The translations under genes and the position numbers were made by a program. A stretch of DNA of 64,000 nucleotides from Buddleja alternifolia (lineage: Eukaryota; Streptophyta; Magnoliopsida; Lamiales; Scrophulariaceae). Location: NCBI GenBank assembly GCA_019426215.1, contig CM033393.1:11938046-12002045 (forward strand), given 5' to 3'. This document shows positions 44,945 to 56,126 of the stretch, one piece after another; positions within the stretch are counted from its first letter, which is position 1, and every line of letters starts with the position of its first letter. The notes under the pieces were generated by a model, which was not told the origin of the DNA, did not search any database, and saw only the letters and a list, made by a program, of their open reading frames with translations.

Positions 44945-46626
44945 TGACACGAAAAATCCTTACGTGTATTAAACAGCAAGTGGACTGGTCGTGTGTAGTA
45001 ATAAAGTGGACTTTAAGTCCGAGTTATCGATCCCACAGAGACAAGATTATTTAAAGCTAGGAATTTAAAAGCAATTAAAATTGAATTAAAAGATTGTGAT
45101 TAATTTACAATAAAAATGTGAAAACGAGACTTAGCAAATAGATTTAGATTCTTATGAGATAAAACAACTAAGGCACATGCTTCAACCAAATTTACTTGTT
45201 AATATAAATATGAACTATTCTTCGTATTATTAGACTACTATTGCTTTGGTGAAAATTCCTTAATTAATTACTACCCGATGTCTCGGCTGTAATAATCCTA
45301 TGATAAATTGACAGTTCTCTAAATATGTCTATCCGAGAATTTAATCAATAATCATGCATTCAAGTTCTAGAATTTCCCCGAATAAATTCGGCTAACTGCA
45401 CCCGGGAATCTCTACCTATCTCTAGGGGCAATTCCCTATTTTTTACGGATGATGTGATGATTTCTTTGAACCCTAACTTATATTCTTTCAAACTATTAAG
45501 TTAGGCAATATGACAAACATATGGCGATCAAACATATGCAAGTAATTACGCACAAAATCAAAACACAAAGCAATTGTAGAATTAATACGAAGAATAATAT
45601 CATATATATATACTCATAACTTTGGCCTTCACATGGCCTTAGTTAAGGGAAAATTAGTTCATAATTGAAATTGGGAAAACAATAAAAACATAGAATTACT
45701 CATAGATAAAGATGAATATCAAACTAAGAAACTCCCTATTTTGGATTGATGATCGATTCTTGATTGGAAGCTTGAATCCCTCCTTTTCCTCTTCTTAGCT
45801 CTTCAAGTATGATGATAGGATGACTCAAAACCAAGAGAATGCTCCCCCGAACCCCTGAATTTTCGTCCTCACACTCTCAAAGGATGATTTTTTGATGTCC
45901 TCAAGTGAGCTCCCCACTCCCCTTTAAATACCCAAAAATCCACCTACCAAGAATTTGAGCTACCCTTCTCTTTCTTTCCTCCTACCAAGAATTTCTACCT
46001 ACCAAGAATTTGCACCTACCATTCTCTTGTTTTCCACCTAACAAGAATTTCCACCTACCAAGAATTTGCACCTACCATTCTCTTGTTTTCCACCTAACAA
46101 GAATTTCCACCTACCAAGAATTTGCACCTACCATTCTCTTGTGTTCCACCTAACAAGAACATGAGCTGCCACTTTCGTGTTTTCCAGCGCAGGGACAGTG
46201 TTTTATTCATAAACGTCTCCACAGATCTCCGAATTTGATGCTTCAAGTCCCCATGTGACGATAAGACATACATCTACAACTTTTTAGAAGGCCACTTCAT
46301 CCAATTCTGTCTCTAAATATATCAAAATGACGTTCCAATGTGGAGGTTGTTTCTGATTTGGCGCCCAGGTGTGCGAAAATGGTACTAAAATATGATTTTG
46401 GCTAACTCCAGCTTGTTTCTTGCTTGTTTGGTCGTAGAGGTGTGAAACATCTTGGCCTAAACTTGTTTTATACGTCCTTTTTCCACCCTTTATTCAATTG
46501 TATCCACTTAAGGCCTGAAATCACTTAATGCACGAATTAAACGCACAAGTGACAAAATCAAGCGATAAATGAACCTAAAACATAAACGCAAAGGGGCTTA
46601 ATAACACGTAAAAATGACTCCTATCA
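44945..46626 (-). repeat. 3' LTR of the nested Athila-type element
   Basis: This is the full LTR, bounded on its inner side by the polypurine tract and on its outer side by the AGTGA duplication. Near its outer end it contains GGACTTTAAGTCC, a 13-base inverted repeat (45008-45020). Confidence 0.88.
45950..46165. repeat. 56-bp tandem repeat inside the Athila LTR
   Basis: ATTCTCTTGTKTTCCACCTA begins at 46021, 46077 and 46133, so the period is 56 bp. Shorter CCTACCAAGAATTT units precede it. The last copy differs slightly (TTGTGTTCC). Confidence 0.88.
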
Positions 46627-46640
46627 ACTCCCCCAAACTT
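46627..46640 (-). other. Polypurine tract of the Athila-type element
   Basis: AAGTTTGGGGGAGT on the minus strand directly precedes the LTR start TGATAGG. This is the standard plus-strand primer of Athila elements. Confidence 0.8.
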
Positions 46641-48338
46641 ATCAATTGCTCGACCTCGAGCAATAAAAGGTCTAGGGCACAAAAAACATCATCAACCAAA
46701 AGGAGAAAACAAAAACAACAAACGAACTCGCTTTCGTGGAGTAAACGATTGCACTTAGCATGTGCAACAAGCTTTTAAACCTTTGAGTTACCTCAAAGGA
46801 CGAGTTATAGTCTCGTGAGGGTTTGCAGACGATATACCCACAAAATCTAACAAACTTTCAATCCCAACCAAATGAATACATCTCAACATAATTAACAAGA
46901 ATAAATGGCACAAAATCATCCTTTTACAGCTCACAAATATATATACATATCAACTACTTTTGCTCATGTGACACCAATACTAGAAAAGACTCCATAGGGT
47001 GTAGTGAAAATAAATTTAAGGTATTATAGTCGAGAGGCATCCTTACCAAATTTTGGACATTAATCCCATATCTATCAACTTTATGATCAAACACAAAGCA
47101 TAAGAATCATAGAAAATCTCATAGCCATTTAAATTTCATTATCTCAAACATTCAAACTTTCAATTCATATGAAACTTTCCAATTAATTAACTTCATTAAG
47201 GCTAAATCATGTGCAATGTTTTATTCCATTAGGCTTTCTATGGCACCCATGTAACAAGCTTTAGATCAATGACTCCCAAACTAGATAGTTTTGGGGCATT
47301 AAGTGTAAAGACACTCCTAAGAATTTAATCACTCGAGTGTCAAAGGCCACGAAATAAAACTAGATCTTTTAAACAATTCGCTTCTTTTTGGCTTGAGCTT
47401 AGCTCAAATTAGCATAATAGTACAGTATATAGGCATGGTTCTTTTCACCTCCAGCACATATTAGCCTGACCACTTGTGGTCATACCAAACTTCAACCTTT
47501 TTAATTCATTGTTTAGCATAAAAAAATTACTACTCAACTTATAACCTTATGAAAAATCTAAGTTAATTTTTCTGGGAAAAACTCCTTAAGTGTCTCAAGA
47601 TGGTTATCCTCTCAACTCCTCTACCCTCGATTTATTGTGCAATGTGAATCATCTAAGAAATCAATCCTAGTCTAGGGTCTCCATGAGCAATTTCAAAGAT
47701 ATATATGTTCATTTAAATTCAAATTATTTCAAAAAATCATGCCATTTTTTAAAGTGAATCAATTTAAATGCATCAATTGGAAGGACTAAAAAAAAAACCA
47801 TGCTTGATTTTCTCAACATAAACACATATAAACATGATAGCATACAAATTCCCCAAACTTGAGCTAAACGAGGTACACATGACATGACAAAAATAGCAAA
47901 CACATGGTGATCAATCATATGAATGTATTAAAACCACAAAGTACTACCCACATATACCCCCAAACTTAAACTCAACATTGTCCCCAATGTTGTCTCACAT
48001 AAACGCATGCAAAAGGTATAAGAGTACTTACAATCAAGGATTGTTGAAAAACAATCCTTCATCACAAATATGTTCCAAATCAAACTCATCTCATCAAAAT
48101 AGGCCTCTCAAAACAACGGGAAATTGCTACTAACATGTTCAACATACTTATCAAACAAACCATCAAGCATATTAAAACACATGCCAAAAGTGCATGCTTA
48201 GACAAAACAAATAAAATGAAAAGCAAAAACAAAAAAATAAAGCAAAAAAAAAAACAAAAGAAAACTCACAAAGCTTGGGTTGCCTCCCAAGAAGCGCTCT
48301 TTTAAAGTCACTAGCTTGACTTTATGTAAGATATTGGC
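46641..48338. other. Non-coding 3' internal region of the Athila-type element
   Basis: This AT-rich stretch has no gene I can support; an open frame at 47918-47724 is a chance frame. Long untranslated 3' regions, where some Athila elements carry an env-like gene, are usual for this group. Confidence 0.5.
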
Positions 48339-48914
48339 TCAAGGTGGTTTATGTATGAATGCTTTATTCGTTCTCCAATCCACTATTGGGTTTCGCTTCA
48401 ACCTTTTGCCATTTGTAGTGAAGATTGACCAATTATTTGTGCTACATATCCTAGGGTTAGACCAAACAATCATCCACTCACGAGTTTTTTTATGGTCCCT
48501 CAATACCTCTATTACCTTTTCTTCCTCATGCTCCGGATGGTGGTGCAGATTTTTCTCCAAGCTAGAGATAATGTCTCGTTTTTCTTCAATAATCACCTTG
48601 ACATATTTCAGCTCCATCATGTATGGATGTTGAAGATTATTGGCTCGTTTTTCATGAAAGTGCTCAACACTAAAAGGATAAAAAACATCAATGTGTAAAG
48701 ACAAATCAAAATCAATTAGATGCTCAAAAACCTCATAGTTATCGAAATTAACCATGTCATCTCCTACATTCAATAACAACTTACCATCGTCGGCATCAAA
48801 TACTGATTTACCTGTGGCTAGGGAAGAAAGTAAAGAAATGTCAACACCCTCAGAAAGGATAGGAGTCGAATGCTCATCGTTGGAGGAATCTGCTTTCGAA
48901 TTTTCCAACTTCAT
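48339..48914 (-). pseudogene. Athila-type pol remnant
   Basis: The 191-aa open frame begins MKLENSKADSSNDEHS. Residues about 90-150 (MELKYVKVIIEEKRD, EEEKVIEVLRDHKKTREW) resemble the segment that precedes RT in Athila-like pol. The end (TTNGKRLKR) resembles the last residues after integrase. The RT, RNase H and integrase core would then have been removed by an internal deletion. The resemblance is from memory and the sequence is quite diverged. Confidence 0.5.
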
Positions 48915-48918
48915 TTCA

Positions 48919-49185
48919 GGCGCCCAGGTGTGCGAAAATGGTACTAAAATATGATTTTGGCTAACTCCAGCTTGTTTCTTGCTTGTTTGGTCGTAGAGGT
49001 GTGAAACATCTTGGCCTAAACTTGTTTTATACGTCCTTTTTCCACCCTTTATTCGATTGTATCCACTTAAGGCCTGAAATCACTTAATGCACGAATTAAA
49101 CGCACAAGTGACAAAATCAAGCGATAAATGAACCTAAAACATAAACGCAAAAGGGCTTAATAACACGTAAAAATGACTCCTATCA
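48919..49185 (-). repeat. Truncated 5' LTR (267 bp) of the Athila-type element
   Basis: It is nearly identical to 46360-46626 and stops abruptly at GGCGCCCAGG. The rest of the LTR, the primer-binding site and gag are missing. Confidence 0.9.
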
Positions 49186-50769
49186 AGTGACGAAAGAGAA
49201 CCGCACTGAAGACGACAAGCTAGGTATTCCCAAATTTTCGAGCAAAGAGGGGCCTGAAAAGGGGTTGTTCACGAATATGTATATATATAAAAAAAACATG
49301 GAAATTCCCCTAAAAATATAATCATACAAATGATAGAAAATACTTACCTGATAAAGAGAATCTCGAAAGATCAGGTGCAATGCCAGTAATAATTTTTGAA
49401 CCAATGTCTGCTCGAGTTGAACTCCCTTTAATAGGAGAAAAAGATGAAAGGTCCGGAGTAACTGCAGCAAAGATATACCAATCTCTATATTACACAGAGA
49501 CCTTGAAGTAATTGTCCTAAAAGGAATATAAAAACAAAGGGATACCTGCGATATTGCTCGTGGCAATGTCTTCTTCTATCAAAACTGGCTGAGTCTCAAG
49601 TTCAGGCAAAATCTCCTCAGGGATGGTCTCTGGATCATTCGCGATATCAGCTTCGGTAGTTGAGGTTCCAATTTCGAAAACAACGGCCCCACTCGAGGAG
49701 CCTATGTGGAATACATAAATATGAATAAGTCTCGAGTGATAGAGCGAATCTCGAAGAAAAATTATAAGTCAATAAAATAGAAACGATCAAACACTTGCTC
49801 GAGGCTCCAGTAAACCCTTGCACACGAAGGCGTTTCCTGGATCTTGGCTGAAGAGCATATTGGGCTGCATCGTCTTTACAATTCTCTTCTTTACCAAGTG
49901 TTTGAGGGGGCTCTTCTCGAGGATTTGAGGCTGGGGGATCCCGGATGGTAAGCGCACTTCGTTTTTGAGTAACACGGACAGGAATGCAAGATAATCCAGT
50001 CGGAGCAGAGGAATCTCGAAGGGCTTGAGATAGTGCCACAGCTTCTCGAACTTGGGGGTTATCTCGCTCAAATCTCCACCCCAAGGTTGAATCATACGGA
50101 ATGATGTAATCATCATCCTATAAGAAAGAAAATAAAGTTGAGTCTCAAGAAACATTTTGATTAAAGTTATACTAGCATGCGAAAGTTACCTCAGTCGATA
50201 AAAGACTTGAGAGTTGAGTCATATTCACCGTGTCGGCACACAGCCTAGTAATGTTTGTGACTTGCTTGCGGATAATCTGTCTGGAATAACTACGCCTCAA
50301 GACTTTATTCCAGAAATCCACGAAACATCTCTCGACTCGGAGGATTCTGCAAAAAATGGGAATAAAGCATGGGGGAATTTGGCAAGAAGCTTGGTTCCAA
50401 ATAAGAGCTTCGGCTTTGGCCCTTTGATGGTTCGCAATATGGAATTGCCTGCTCGACCAAGGGCGATTCATGGTACCCAGAAATGGCAAAGAGAAGCACT
50501 GGGTTATGCCAAATTGTCGCGAACAGAGCTACAAAATAAAAACAGGGATAAGTTGACGAAACTCAAAACAAGACACGCTCGAAATACAATGTGTTCGGAA
50601 CAAGGCCCATTCGAAATGCTATATGCTCGAAATGAGGCATGTTCGAAATAACTATGCACTCAAAAAAACATCACATGCTTGAGAATATAACTATTCGAAA
50701 TCCATAAAACTCAGAGTTTATCATACTCAAGAGATACAAATCTACACACTTAATACATGCTGGAATTAC

Positions 50770-52188
50770 CTGTGGGTTATAAAGTTCGACTCCGGGGATA
50801 TTGTCAGCAAATAGAAGGTCTCGAGATGATAAAATAGACCTCTAGTATGGGTGGTCATCTATGGAGGAATCGAGCGAATCAATCATTCGCATCCAGTCGG
50901 GTAAAGCAGTATGAGACCAATGAGTCCTTGCTTGATCATGTCTTGCTTCGAAAAAGGGACACCAGGTGGACACATAGAGCGGATTATAAATAGCGCCCAA
51001 GACCACGAGGTACGATTCCTTCTCGAGGGAAATCAACAAATTAATACTAGCTTCCCCGTAACAAACCCAATTCGAAACAGGCTCGAATCGAACATTGGAA
51101 GACTTTTTCGTGGACCGTTGTTCTTCGTTTCGAATTGAAGCTTCGAGGGATTGGCTAGTCCTAATATTTAATAACTCGGGATAATATAAAAAGGACCAAC
51201 ATGTCAATAACCACAGGGGACCGGCCAGTTTATGAGCATTCGAAGGATCACTATGCAAGTTAAACATCATGCGATAAAAATGAGCCAACACCAATGGGGC
51301 CAACTCGATGGGTCCCACGATAATAGCAGTGTTAGCGGACAGAGTAAGAAAAGTTTTATTCACAACGCAACTGGCGTTCATAAACAGCCGGGAAAAGATA
51401 AAATTCAAAAACAAAACCTCTTCGAAGGGGGTATGTGGGTCATCGCAACTAATAAAGAATTTGACCAAAGCAGTGTAAGCAATATTCGCACCTTTATTTT
51501 TGCCATGATGCCTCAACCAGGTTTCAGTGGATAATAAGAGGGCTCGAGCATTAGGTAATGGCTCACCAGTAAGAAGGGACGCACCCGTCGGAGAAAAACC
51601 GGTAATCAGAGATACGTCTTCCAACGTGATTGTCTGAAAACCCCGAGGCAATACAAAGCAATTATACGAAGGGTGCCAGGAATACGCAAGAGCATCTGTT
51701 GCTACCTGTTCGAAGGGAAGAATTGGGTAACAGGCTATTTGAATAAGCCCTAGAAGCCGATTGCCTTCCCATTTGCTATGAAGATGATGCAATCTTTCGA
51801 ACCAAGAGTATGCATCAATGACCCCAATCCAACCATTAATGGGTTTGGTTTTGCTCGTCCAACCAAATTTATTTTCCACCCTAGACTGAAAACGAGGAGC
51901 ATCACCCTCCAAGGCAGGCCAAGTACCCAATAAATTGGGGTTATTAACCTCAGAGGGGTCGAATGCCTCAGATCGAAATTGAGGCCCGAGACCGACGTGA
52001 TGGATCAATTAACCACGGCGATCAAGAACCCATGGAGGAACTATGTGGGTAGAACCAAGAGGGGATATTTTGGTATCAAGATAATAGGTTTCGAAATTCT
52101 TGATGACCTGAAACAAATCTTGGGCATCTTCACAATCCAAGATACTCGATCGAGCAACTAGACGAGAAAGATCGTGAGAGTTTGCCAT
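50770..52188 (-). pseudogene. PMD exon 1 of the antisense gene
   Basis: The exon begins MANSHDLSRLVARSS and contains the whole mobile domain. The frame continues unchanged across both stop codons, with clear homology-like text on each side (for example SILSSRDLLFADNIPG after the second). This shows that the stops are recent point mutations in a conserved exon. The 3' edge is a consensus donor. Confidence 0.8.
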
Positions 52189-52340
52189 CGAAGGACAGGC
52201 GAAGAAGATGATAGATCTCGAATCAAAGGTGTTCGAAGATAAGAGAAGAAAGTGAAGTCTTCGAAGGGAAGAAATGTTGCTCGAAGAATAAGGAGAGAGA
52301 GAGAAAGTGATGAATAGTATGGCTGTGAAGAAGTATTGGT

Positions 52341-52350
52341 TTATTTATAG
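52341..52350 (-). promoter_or_regulatory. TATA box of the antisense PMD gene
   Basis: The minus strand reads CTATAAATAA, a near-perfect plant TATA box, 153 bp before the PMD start codon. A pyrimidine-rich leader (CTCTCTCTCTCC) lies between them, as in ordinary plant genes. So the antisense gene carries its own promoter and does not depend on the LTR. Confidence 0.65.
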
Positions 52351-52654
52351 GGTTCAAGTGTGCAATCATGAAAAGACGCTCATATTACTTAATAGGGAAG
52401 ACGAAGCACTTCAGGCGTTTTCTACCCGCCAAAAAATATGAAAAGTCTCTTGTAAAGGGAAGTGGTATTAAAGGATTTGAATGGTTAATGAAGGCACACC
52501 TGTTAGTCCCCAAGGGATACGAAAACTCTCAGGCATCTCTTAACAGAAGAACACGATCTCCCATGCCCACCAGAATATAAAACGAGGTTTAACCAGGAGA
52601 TGTGTATCTTAATACACATGAACTCGAAACGTTCACGTATATTAGGGGGGCATT

Positions 52655-53543
52655 TGTTTATACTAAAAATAAAAATAGGTTTTACGAACTCAAAAACCCA
52701 AATGGCCCAACACTGACTAATGGGCCCAGAAATAAAAAGATTAAGCCCATTATAACAACAACAATATGCGGAGTGATCTAAAATGGAAAGGGCCCAATGC
52801 GAATCTAAATTTGGCAGGATAACAAGGCGGGTCCAAATATGCCAAGTCCAAGGCAGGATCAAAGAGTCGGGAATTCAATAAGAAAAGTAACCCGCCAAAA
52901 CAAGAGAATTTTGAAAAAGAAGTTAGAGGCAGTTCCCGACGGTTAATAATGTGGGATCACGAAGTAGAGATAAAAACGAAAGAGGAAAGAGAAAAAAAAA
53001 GGATGATCAGAATCATAAACAACTTATTTACTCTTTTCTAAGGAGTAGGCGTAATTAGAAGTAGTCCGTAGCATAGATTAGCAGTAGTCGTAAAGTAGTA
53101 ATAGTTCACCGAGAATCACTAGATCCGACCTTCAGGGTTGTACTGGCATTCAATCAATTGTAATTTCCTCGAATTGAAGACTTTCATGGAGGTATGAATT
53201 ATCTATTTTCAGATTTCAGTATTTGATAGGAGATTCGTATCTTGACTTAAGTTTTCTGTTCATCATTATCGTATTCAAAAGAAAAAATTCTCACGTAGGT
53301 ATAAGATTATCTTTTAGTCAGATTTAAGTATCTGAGATATAATTTTTATCTGGACTTGAATCTTATCTTTTATCTTATTATTGCATTCGAAGACAATAAA
53401 TATCCTCTAAAATTAAGACTTGAATCACCGAAATAGCGTGTCGAACGCGGGGGTTGAAAGATAATCTCAAGATATAGATTATCGCGGGGCTCAGAACACG
53501 ATATTGGATCCACCCTAGTCTAGTTTGTTTTTTAAACAAAACA
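52655..53543 (+). repeat. 3' LTR of the Tat element
   Basis: It is preceded by a purine run (TTAGGGGGGCATT, 52642-52654) that probably serves as the polypurine tract. It aligns with the 5' LTR throughout. Confidence 0.93.
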
Positions 53544-53548
53544 GGGTC

Positions 53549-54349
53549 CACTATTCACCATAAAGTTATGAGCAGTGGGGTGATTTTCATCACCTACCCA
53601 ACCTGTGAAAAATCCAAGTAATGCACCTAAGTCATCAGAATATATGTACGTGTGCGTGTGTGTATATATATCATTCATTTTGTAAATTGTATTTGGATTA
53701 GTCGAGCCTGGTCCGAACTAAAATTTCTCCTCCATCTCTCGGCTTAGCTGCAATGATGTCCATGAATACGTTCTAGTATAATATAATCAATATTCTATGG
53801 TGTGAGCCGTGTTACGATTTAATTATGGTGCCCTGTGACTAACCTTAACTGATTTGAAGGTCTTTTAATTTAAAGTCAATAGTTGTGAATAATAATAAAT
53901 AAATAAAAAATGAGAGTTATGAATCATCATTGTGGTGTCGGTTTCATATTGCGATATAATCCTGAGGTTTGGGAAAAATCCTTCTCATTTATAACCAAAT
54001 GTGTTAGTGATATGAGGCTTCATTTTCGGACAATATACTTTCAAAATATTTTATAAAAAGAATTTTATAATAATAAATTTGGTGTATCGAATTACAAAAT
54101 TTGATCATCAAATTGATATATGGACGTCAATCATTCATATGAGAAAGTATATTCTATTTTAGATGTTTCTAAATTTGCAAGAAAAAGTTTCTTTTCTGAA
54201 ATTGAAAATATGGGCTACTATTTTAAACTTTATTTGAAAATAATTTGCCACTTGAGAAAATGCAATTTCTTTTGTTTTGCTAAATAAGTCCAGACACGTC
54301 GTATGGATTTAATGATTATATAAATGAACTACATCCTTTAATCACAACA
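53549..54349. other. Intergenic DNA between the Tat element and tRNA-Ala
   Basis: I see no gene or transposon end here. A GTGTGCGTGTGTGTATATATAT-like dinucleotide patch lies near 53650-53670. Confidence 0.4.
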
Positions 54350-54422
54350 GGGGGTGTAGCTCATATGGTAGAGCGCTCGCTTCGCATGCGAGAGGCACGG
54401 GGTTCGATTCCCCGCACCTCCA
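54350..54422 (+). tRNA. tRNA-Ala (anticodon CGC)
   Basis: The 73-nt sequence folds into a full cloverleaf. GGGGGTG pairs with CACCTCC in the acceptor stem (one G-T pair), and the discriminator base is A. CTCGC/GCGAG encloses the loop TTCGCAT with anticodon CGC. CGGGG/CCCCG forms the T arm with TTCGATT. The Pol III A box (TAGCTCATATGGTAGAG) and B box (GGTTCGATTCC) are intact. A CAACAG start-site motif precedes the gene, and TTTT follows at 54428-54431. There is no intron. It decodes GCG alanine codons and looks functional. Confidence 0.95.
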
Positions 54423-54427
54423 TTTCA

Positions 54428-54431
54428 TTTT
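54428..54431 (+). terminator. Pol III terminator of tRNA-Ala
   Basis: The first TTTT after the tRNA lies five bases beyond its 3' end, as expected for RNA polymerase III. Confidence 0.7.
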
Positions 54432-55579
54432 GAAGTTTTTGCACTGATTTCTCAGCCCTTCATTTAAATTAATGACTATGATTTACAGCGTCCGATACAT
54501 CTCTTTCTGAAACAACTGAAAGGGGCTTAAAAAGTTATTTCTCAGCAACTTAATTATATTACAAACATGGTGTCCCACTTTAAAAAAAGAATTCTTGTTA
54601 GAAATGATGCTATGATCCCCATTTTCAATTGTCCAGCTTAAATCTTGAGCTTTTGGATATAACTAATTGATTTTCGTGAGATTGGCATATAACATATCGG
54701 TTGGGTAAAAATTTGCAGACATTTTCACCTTGTCCAAACTGCAACATGCGGTAATTCGTAAACTCCTATGGTAGAACGTTAAAAGAAACATAAATTAAGA
54801 ATATTGTAGAACGATAATGAACACACTTTTAAGGGGTCGTTTGGTTTAGGAGGTGATAGTATTGTGTATGATATGTATCAACCATTGGGGCTGATACATA
54901 TTCGTTAATCACACGTTTGGTTCATCCTTATCTCACAACCTTCTTTTTTTGAGGGGGGAGGGGATACCCTAGACTACTATCCCGACAATCCCGGGATCAT
55001 AGTCGTTTTCCTAATCCACTTATCTCACAACCTTGAATGAGGTGAGGTGAATATATTGCCATGTGTATTGGGCTGGGTGTTTATAATAGGCGGGAAACAA
55101 TTATTTTTGGACTAAATTGTACAGTCAATGCCCATTACACGCTTTTGGACCAATTTTAACATATTAAATCTTATATTGCAGTTTAGGTTTCAAGTAATCC
55201 AACTCCCAGATATGAAGATGGGCCGGTTATCTTAAGGTAAGCCCAAAATCCATTTGGTGGTAGGAATCCATATCTAGTAAATGAATTTGGGCCTCAGTAC
55301 TCCACAGGAATACAATAGCCCATTTTTCTTTCTCTTTGGTAATCAATCCGACTATTCTTCCTTCAACCCTCAAATCACAATCACTTTTATTTTATTCTCT
55401 CAACTTACCTTGAAAAGTTCTCATTTCACGTTAATAAGAAGGTAATCGGGTGAAATTATAAGTTTTTTAGAATATTTTATATGATGATTTATAGCTTATA
55501 TATAAATATCATGTAAGTGTTAGCCGTAGGTAAAAATGTGCAATGGTCTTATTAATAAGATATTGTAATTTTTACCTCT
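54432..55579. other. Intergenic DNA, with a possible MITE fragment at 54832-55060
   Basis: AAGGGGTCGTTTGGTTTAGG near 54831 looks like one end of a common plant MITE class with GTCGTTTGGTT ends, and ACACGTTTGGTTCATCC occurs inside. I could not find the matching opposite end, so it is probably truncated. A purine-rich GAGGGGGGAGGGG patch lies near 54951. Confidence 0.35.
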
Positions 55580-56034
55580 TTGAAAATAGGTAGGAAAAAA
55601 GCTGGAATTGGTATCTGGAAAATGGTGGAGGATATGACTTGTCTTTTCTGGAGAATCGGAATTGAGGATCGAGATCACTTGTTTTTTAACTGTCCAGTTA
55701 CACGGGAAATTATGCATCTTTGCTGGCAGAAAATGGGGATCAAATGCAGGTATGAAAAGTGGGATGATTTAGTCAGATGGGGCGTGAAAAATTGTCATGG
55801 TAAAACAAAGTTGAGTAACAAAAAACGGGCTTTGTTTGCCGCTATTGTATATACCATATGGTGTGAAAGGAATAGCAGATTGTTCAAAAGAGAAAATAGA
55901 AAGGTGATAGAAATAGTTGATTATATTTGGCAAGTAGTTCAATATAAGTTTTGTTGATTAATGTAAATCCCCAGGTATGCCTGGAGTAAGTGTAAAATTT
56001 GTTTTTAAGGAAAAGCTTACCTGTTCCAAAAAAA
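55580..56034 (+). mobile_element. 5'-truncated LINE, 3' end with zf-RVT domain and A-tail
   Basis: The 125-aa open frame (55580-55957) has CLFWRIGIEDRDHLFFNC, the C-x2-...-H-x-x-x-x-C signature of the zf-RVT domain found after RT in plant LINE ORF2. LIWCERNSR-type text (YTIWCERNSRLFK) follows, also typical. After the stop come a short 3' UTR and about nine A residues (56026-56034). Endonuclease and RT are absent, so this is a dead 5'-truncated copy. Target-site repeats are not clear. Confidence 0.8.
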
Positions 56035-56126
56035 AATATGTAGAAAAATTATTTAGGTGGAGGGCACTAGTATGACTGCCTTCGTTTATCAAATGTGTAT
56101 TGACCAAAATGACATCATCTATACTA

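Larger units (their letters stand above)
44945..49185 (-). mobile_element. Nested Athila-type Gypsy deletion derivative
   Basis: A perfect 5-bp duplication, AGTGA, flanks the insert (44940-44944 and 49186-49190). On the minus strand it runs from TGATAGGAGTCATTTTTACG at 49185 to a terminal CA at 44945. Its 3' LTR is complete (46626-44945, 1682 bp), while only the first 267 bp of the 5' LTR remain (49185-48919). A long internal deletion joins that stub to a pol fragment. A polypurine tract (AAGTTTGGGGGAGT, 46640-46627) and the AGCGCTTCTTGGGAGGCAAC phrase near 48275-48300 are typical of Athila elements. It lies inside the antisense PMD gene. The two LTR segments differ at only about two or three of 267 positions by eye, so it is younger than its host element. 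Confidence 0.9.
44084..52188 (-). pseudogene. Antisense multi-exon plant mobile domain (PMD) gene inside the Tat element
   Basis: The ATG at 52188 opens exon 1 (52188-50770, exactly 473 codons, donor CAG|GTAATT), which has two stops: TAA near 52011 and TAG near 50842. It encodes a PMD / aminotransferase-like domain (PF10536 type): LLGTWPALEG, KWEGNRLLGLIQIACYPIL and LPRGFQTITLEDVSLITGF. Exon 2 is 50528-50190 and exon 3 is 50117-49795, both with good splice sites; exon 2 is exactly 113 codons. More exon-like pieces follow near 49694-49550. The last exon (about 44635-44084) is a coiled coil (AALDARIADLQLEWDRL) ending in a stop. The Athila insertion at 44945-49185 splits the gene. PMD proteins such as MAIN/MAIL1 act in silencing and genome stability, and PMD genes are known to be captured by plant retrotransposons. 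What this one does for the element is unknown. Confidence 0.8.
35400..53543 (+). mobile_element. Ty3/Gypsy Tat-clade LTR retrotransposon, 18.1 kb, with antisense PMD gene
   Basis: LTRs at 35400-36284 and 52655-53543 are flanked by a perfect 5-bp duplication, GGGTC (35395-35399 and 53544-53548). Both LTRs start TGTTTATACT and end in AAACRAAACA. By eye they differ at about 25 of 885 positions plus a few small indels. Gag, protease, RT, RNase H, a second RNase H and integrase follow in Gypsy order. The second, archaeal-type RNase H is diagnostic for the Tat clade of plant Gypsy elements. The sense genes have several stops, so this copy is inactive. The 3' half (44084-52350) carries a spliced gene on the opposite strand and a later nested Athila-type insertion (44945-49185). 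Without that insertion the element would be about 13.9 kb. Confidence 0.95.

Noticed and set aside
47724..47918. Possible env-like gene in the Athila-type insert
   Set aside because: Only 64 codons, with no signal peptide or transmembrane pattern that I would trust.
50214..50651. Plus-strand open frame of 145 codons
   Set aside because: It overlaps exon 2 of the antisense PMD gene, which has matching splice sites and an exact codon count; the plus frame has no family resemblance.
54832..55060. Complete MITE beginning GGGGTCGTTTGGTT
   Set aside because: One end looks right, but I could not find the complementary end or a target duplication, so it is not listed as a full element.
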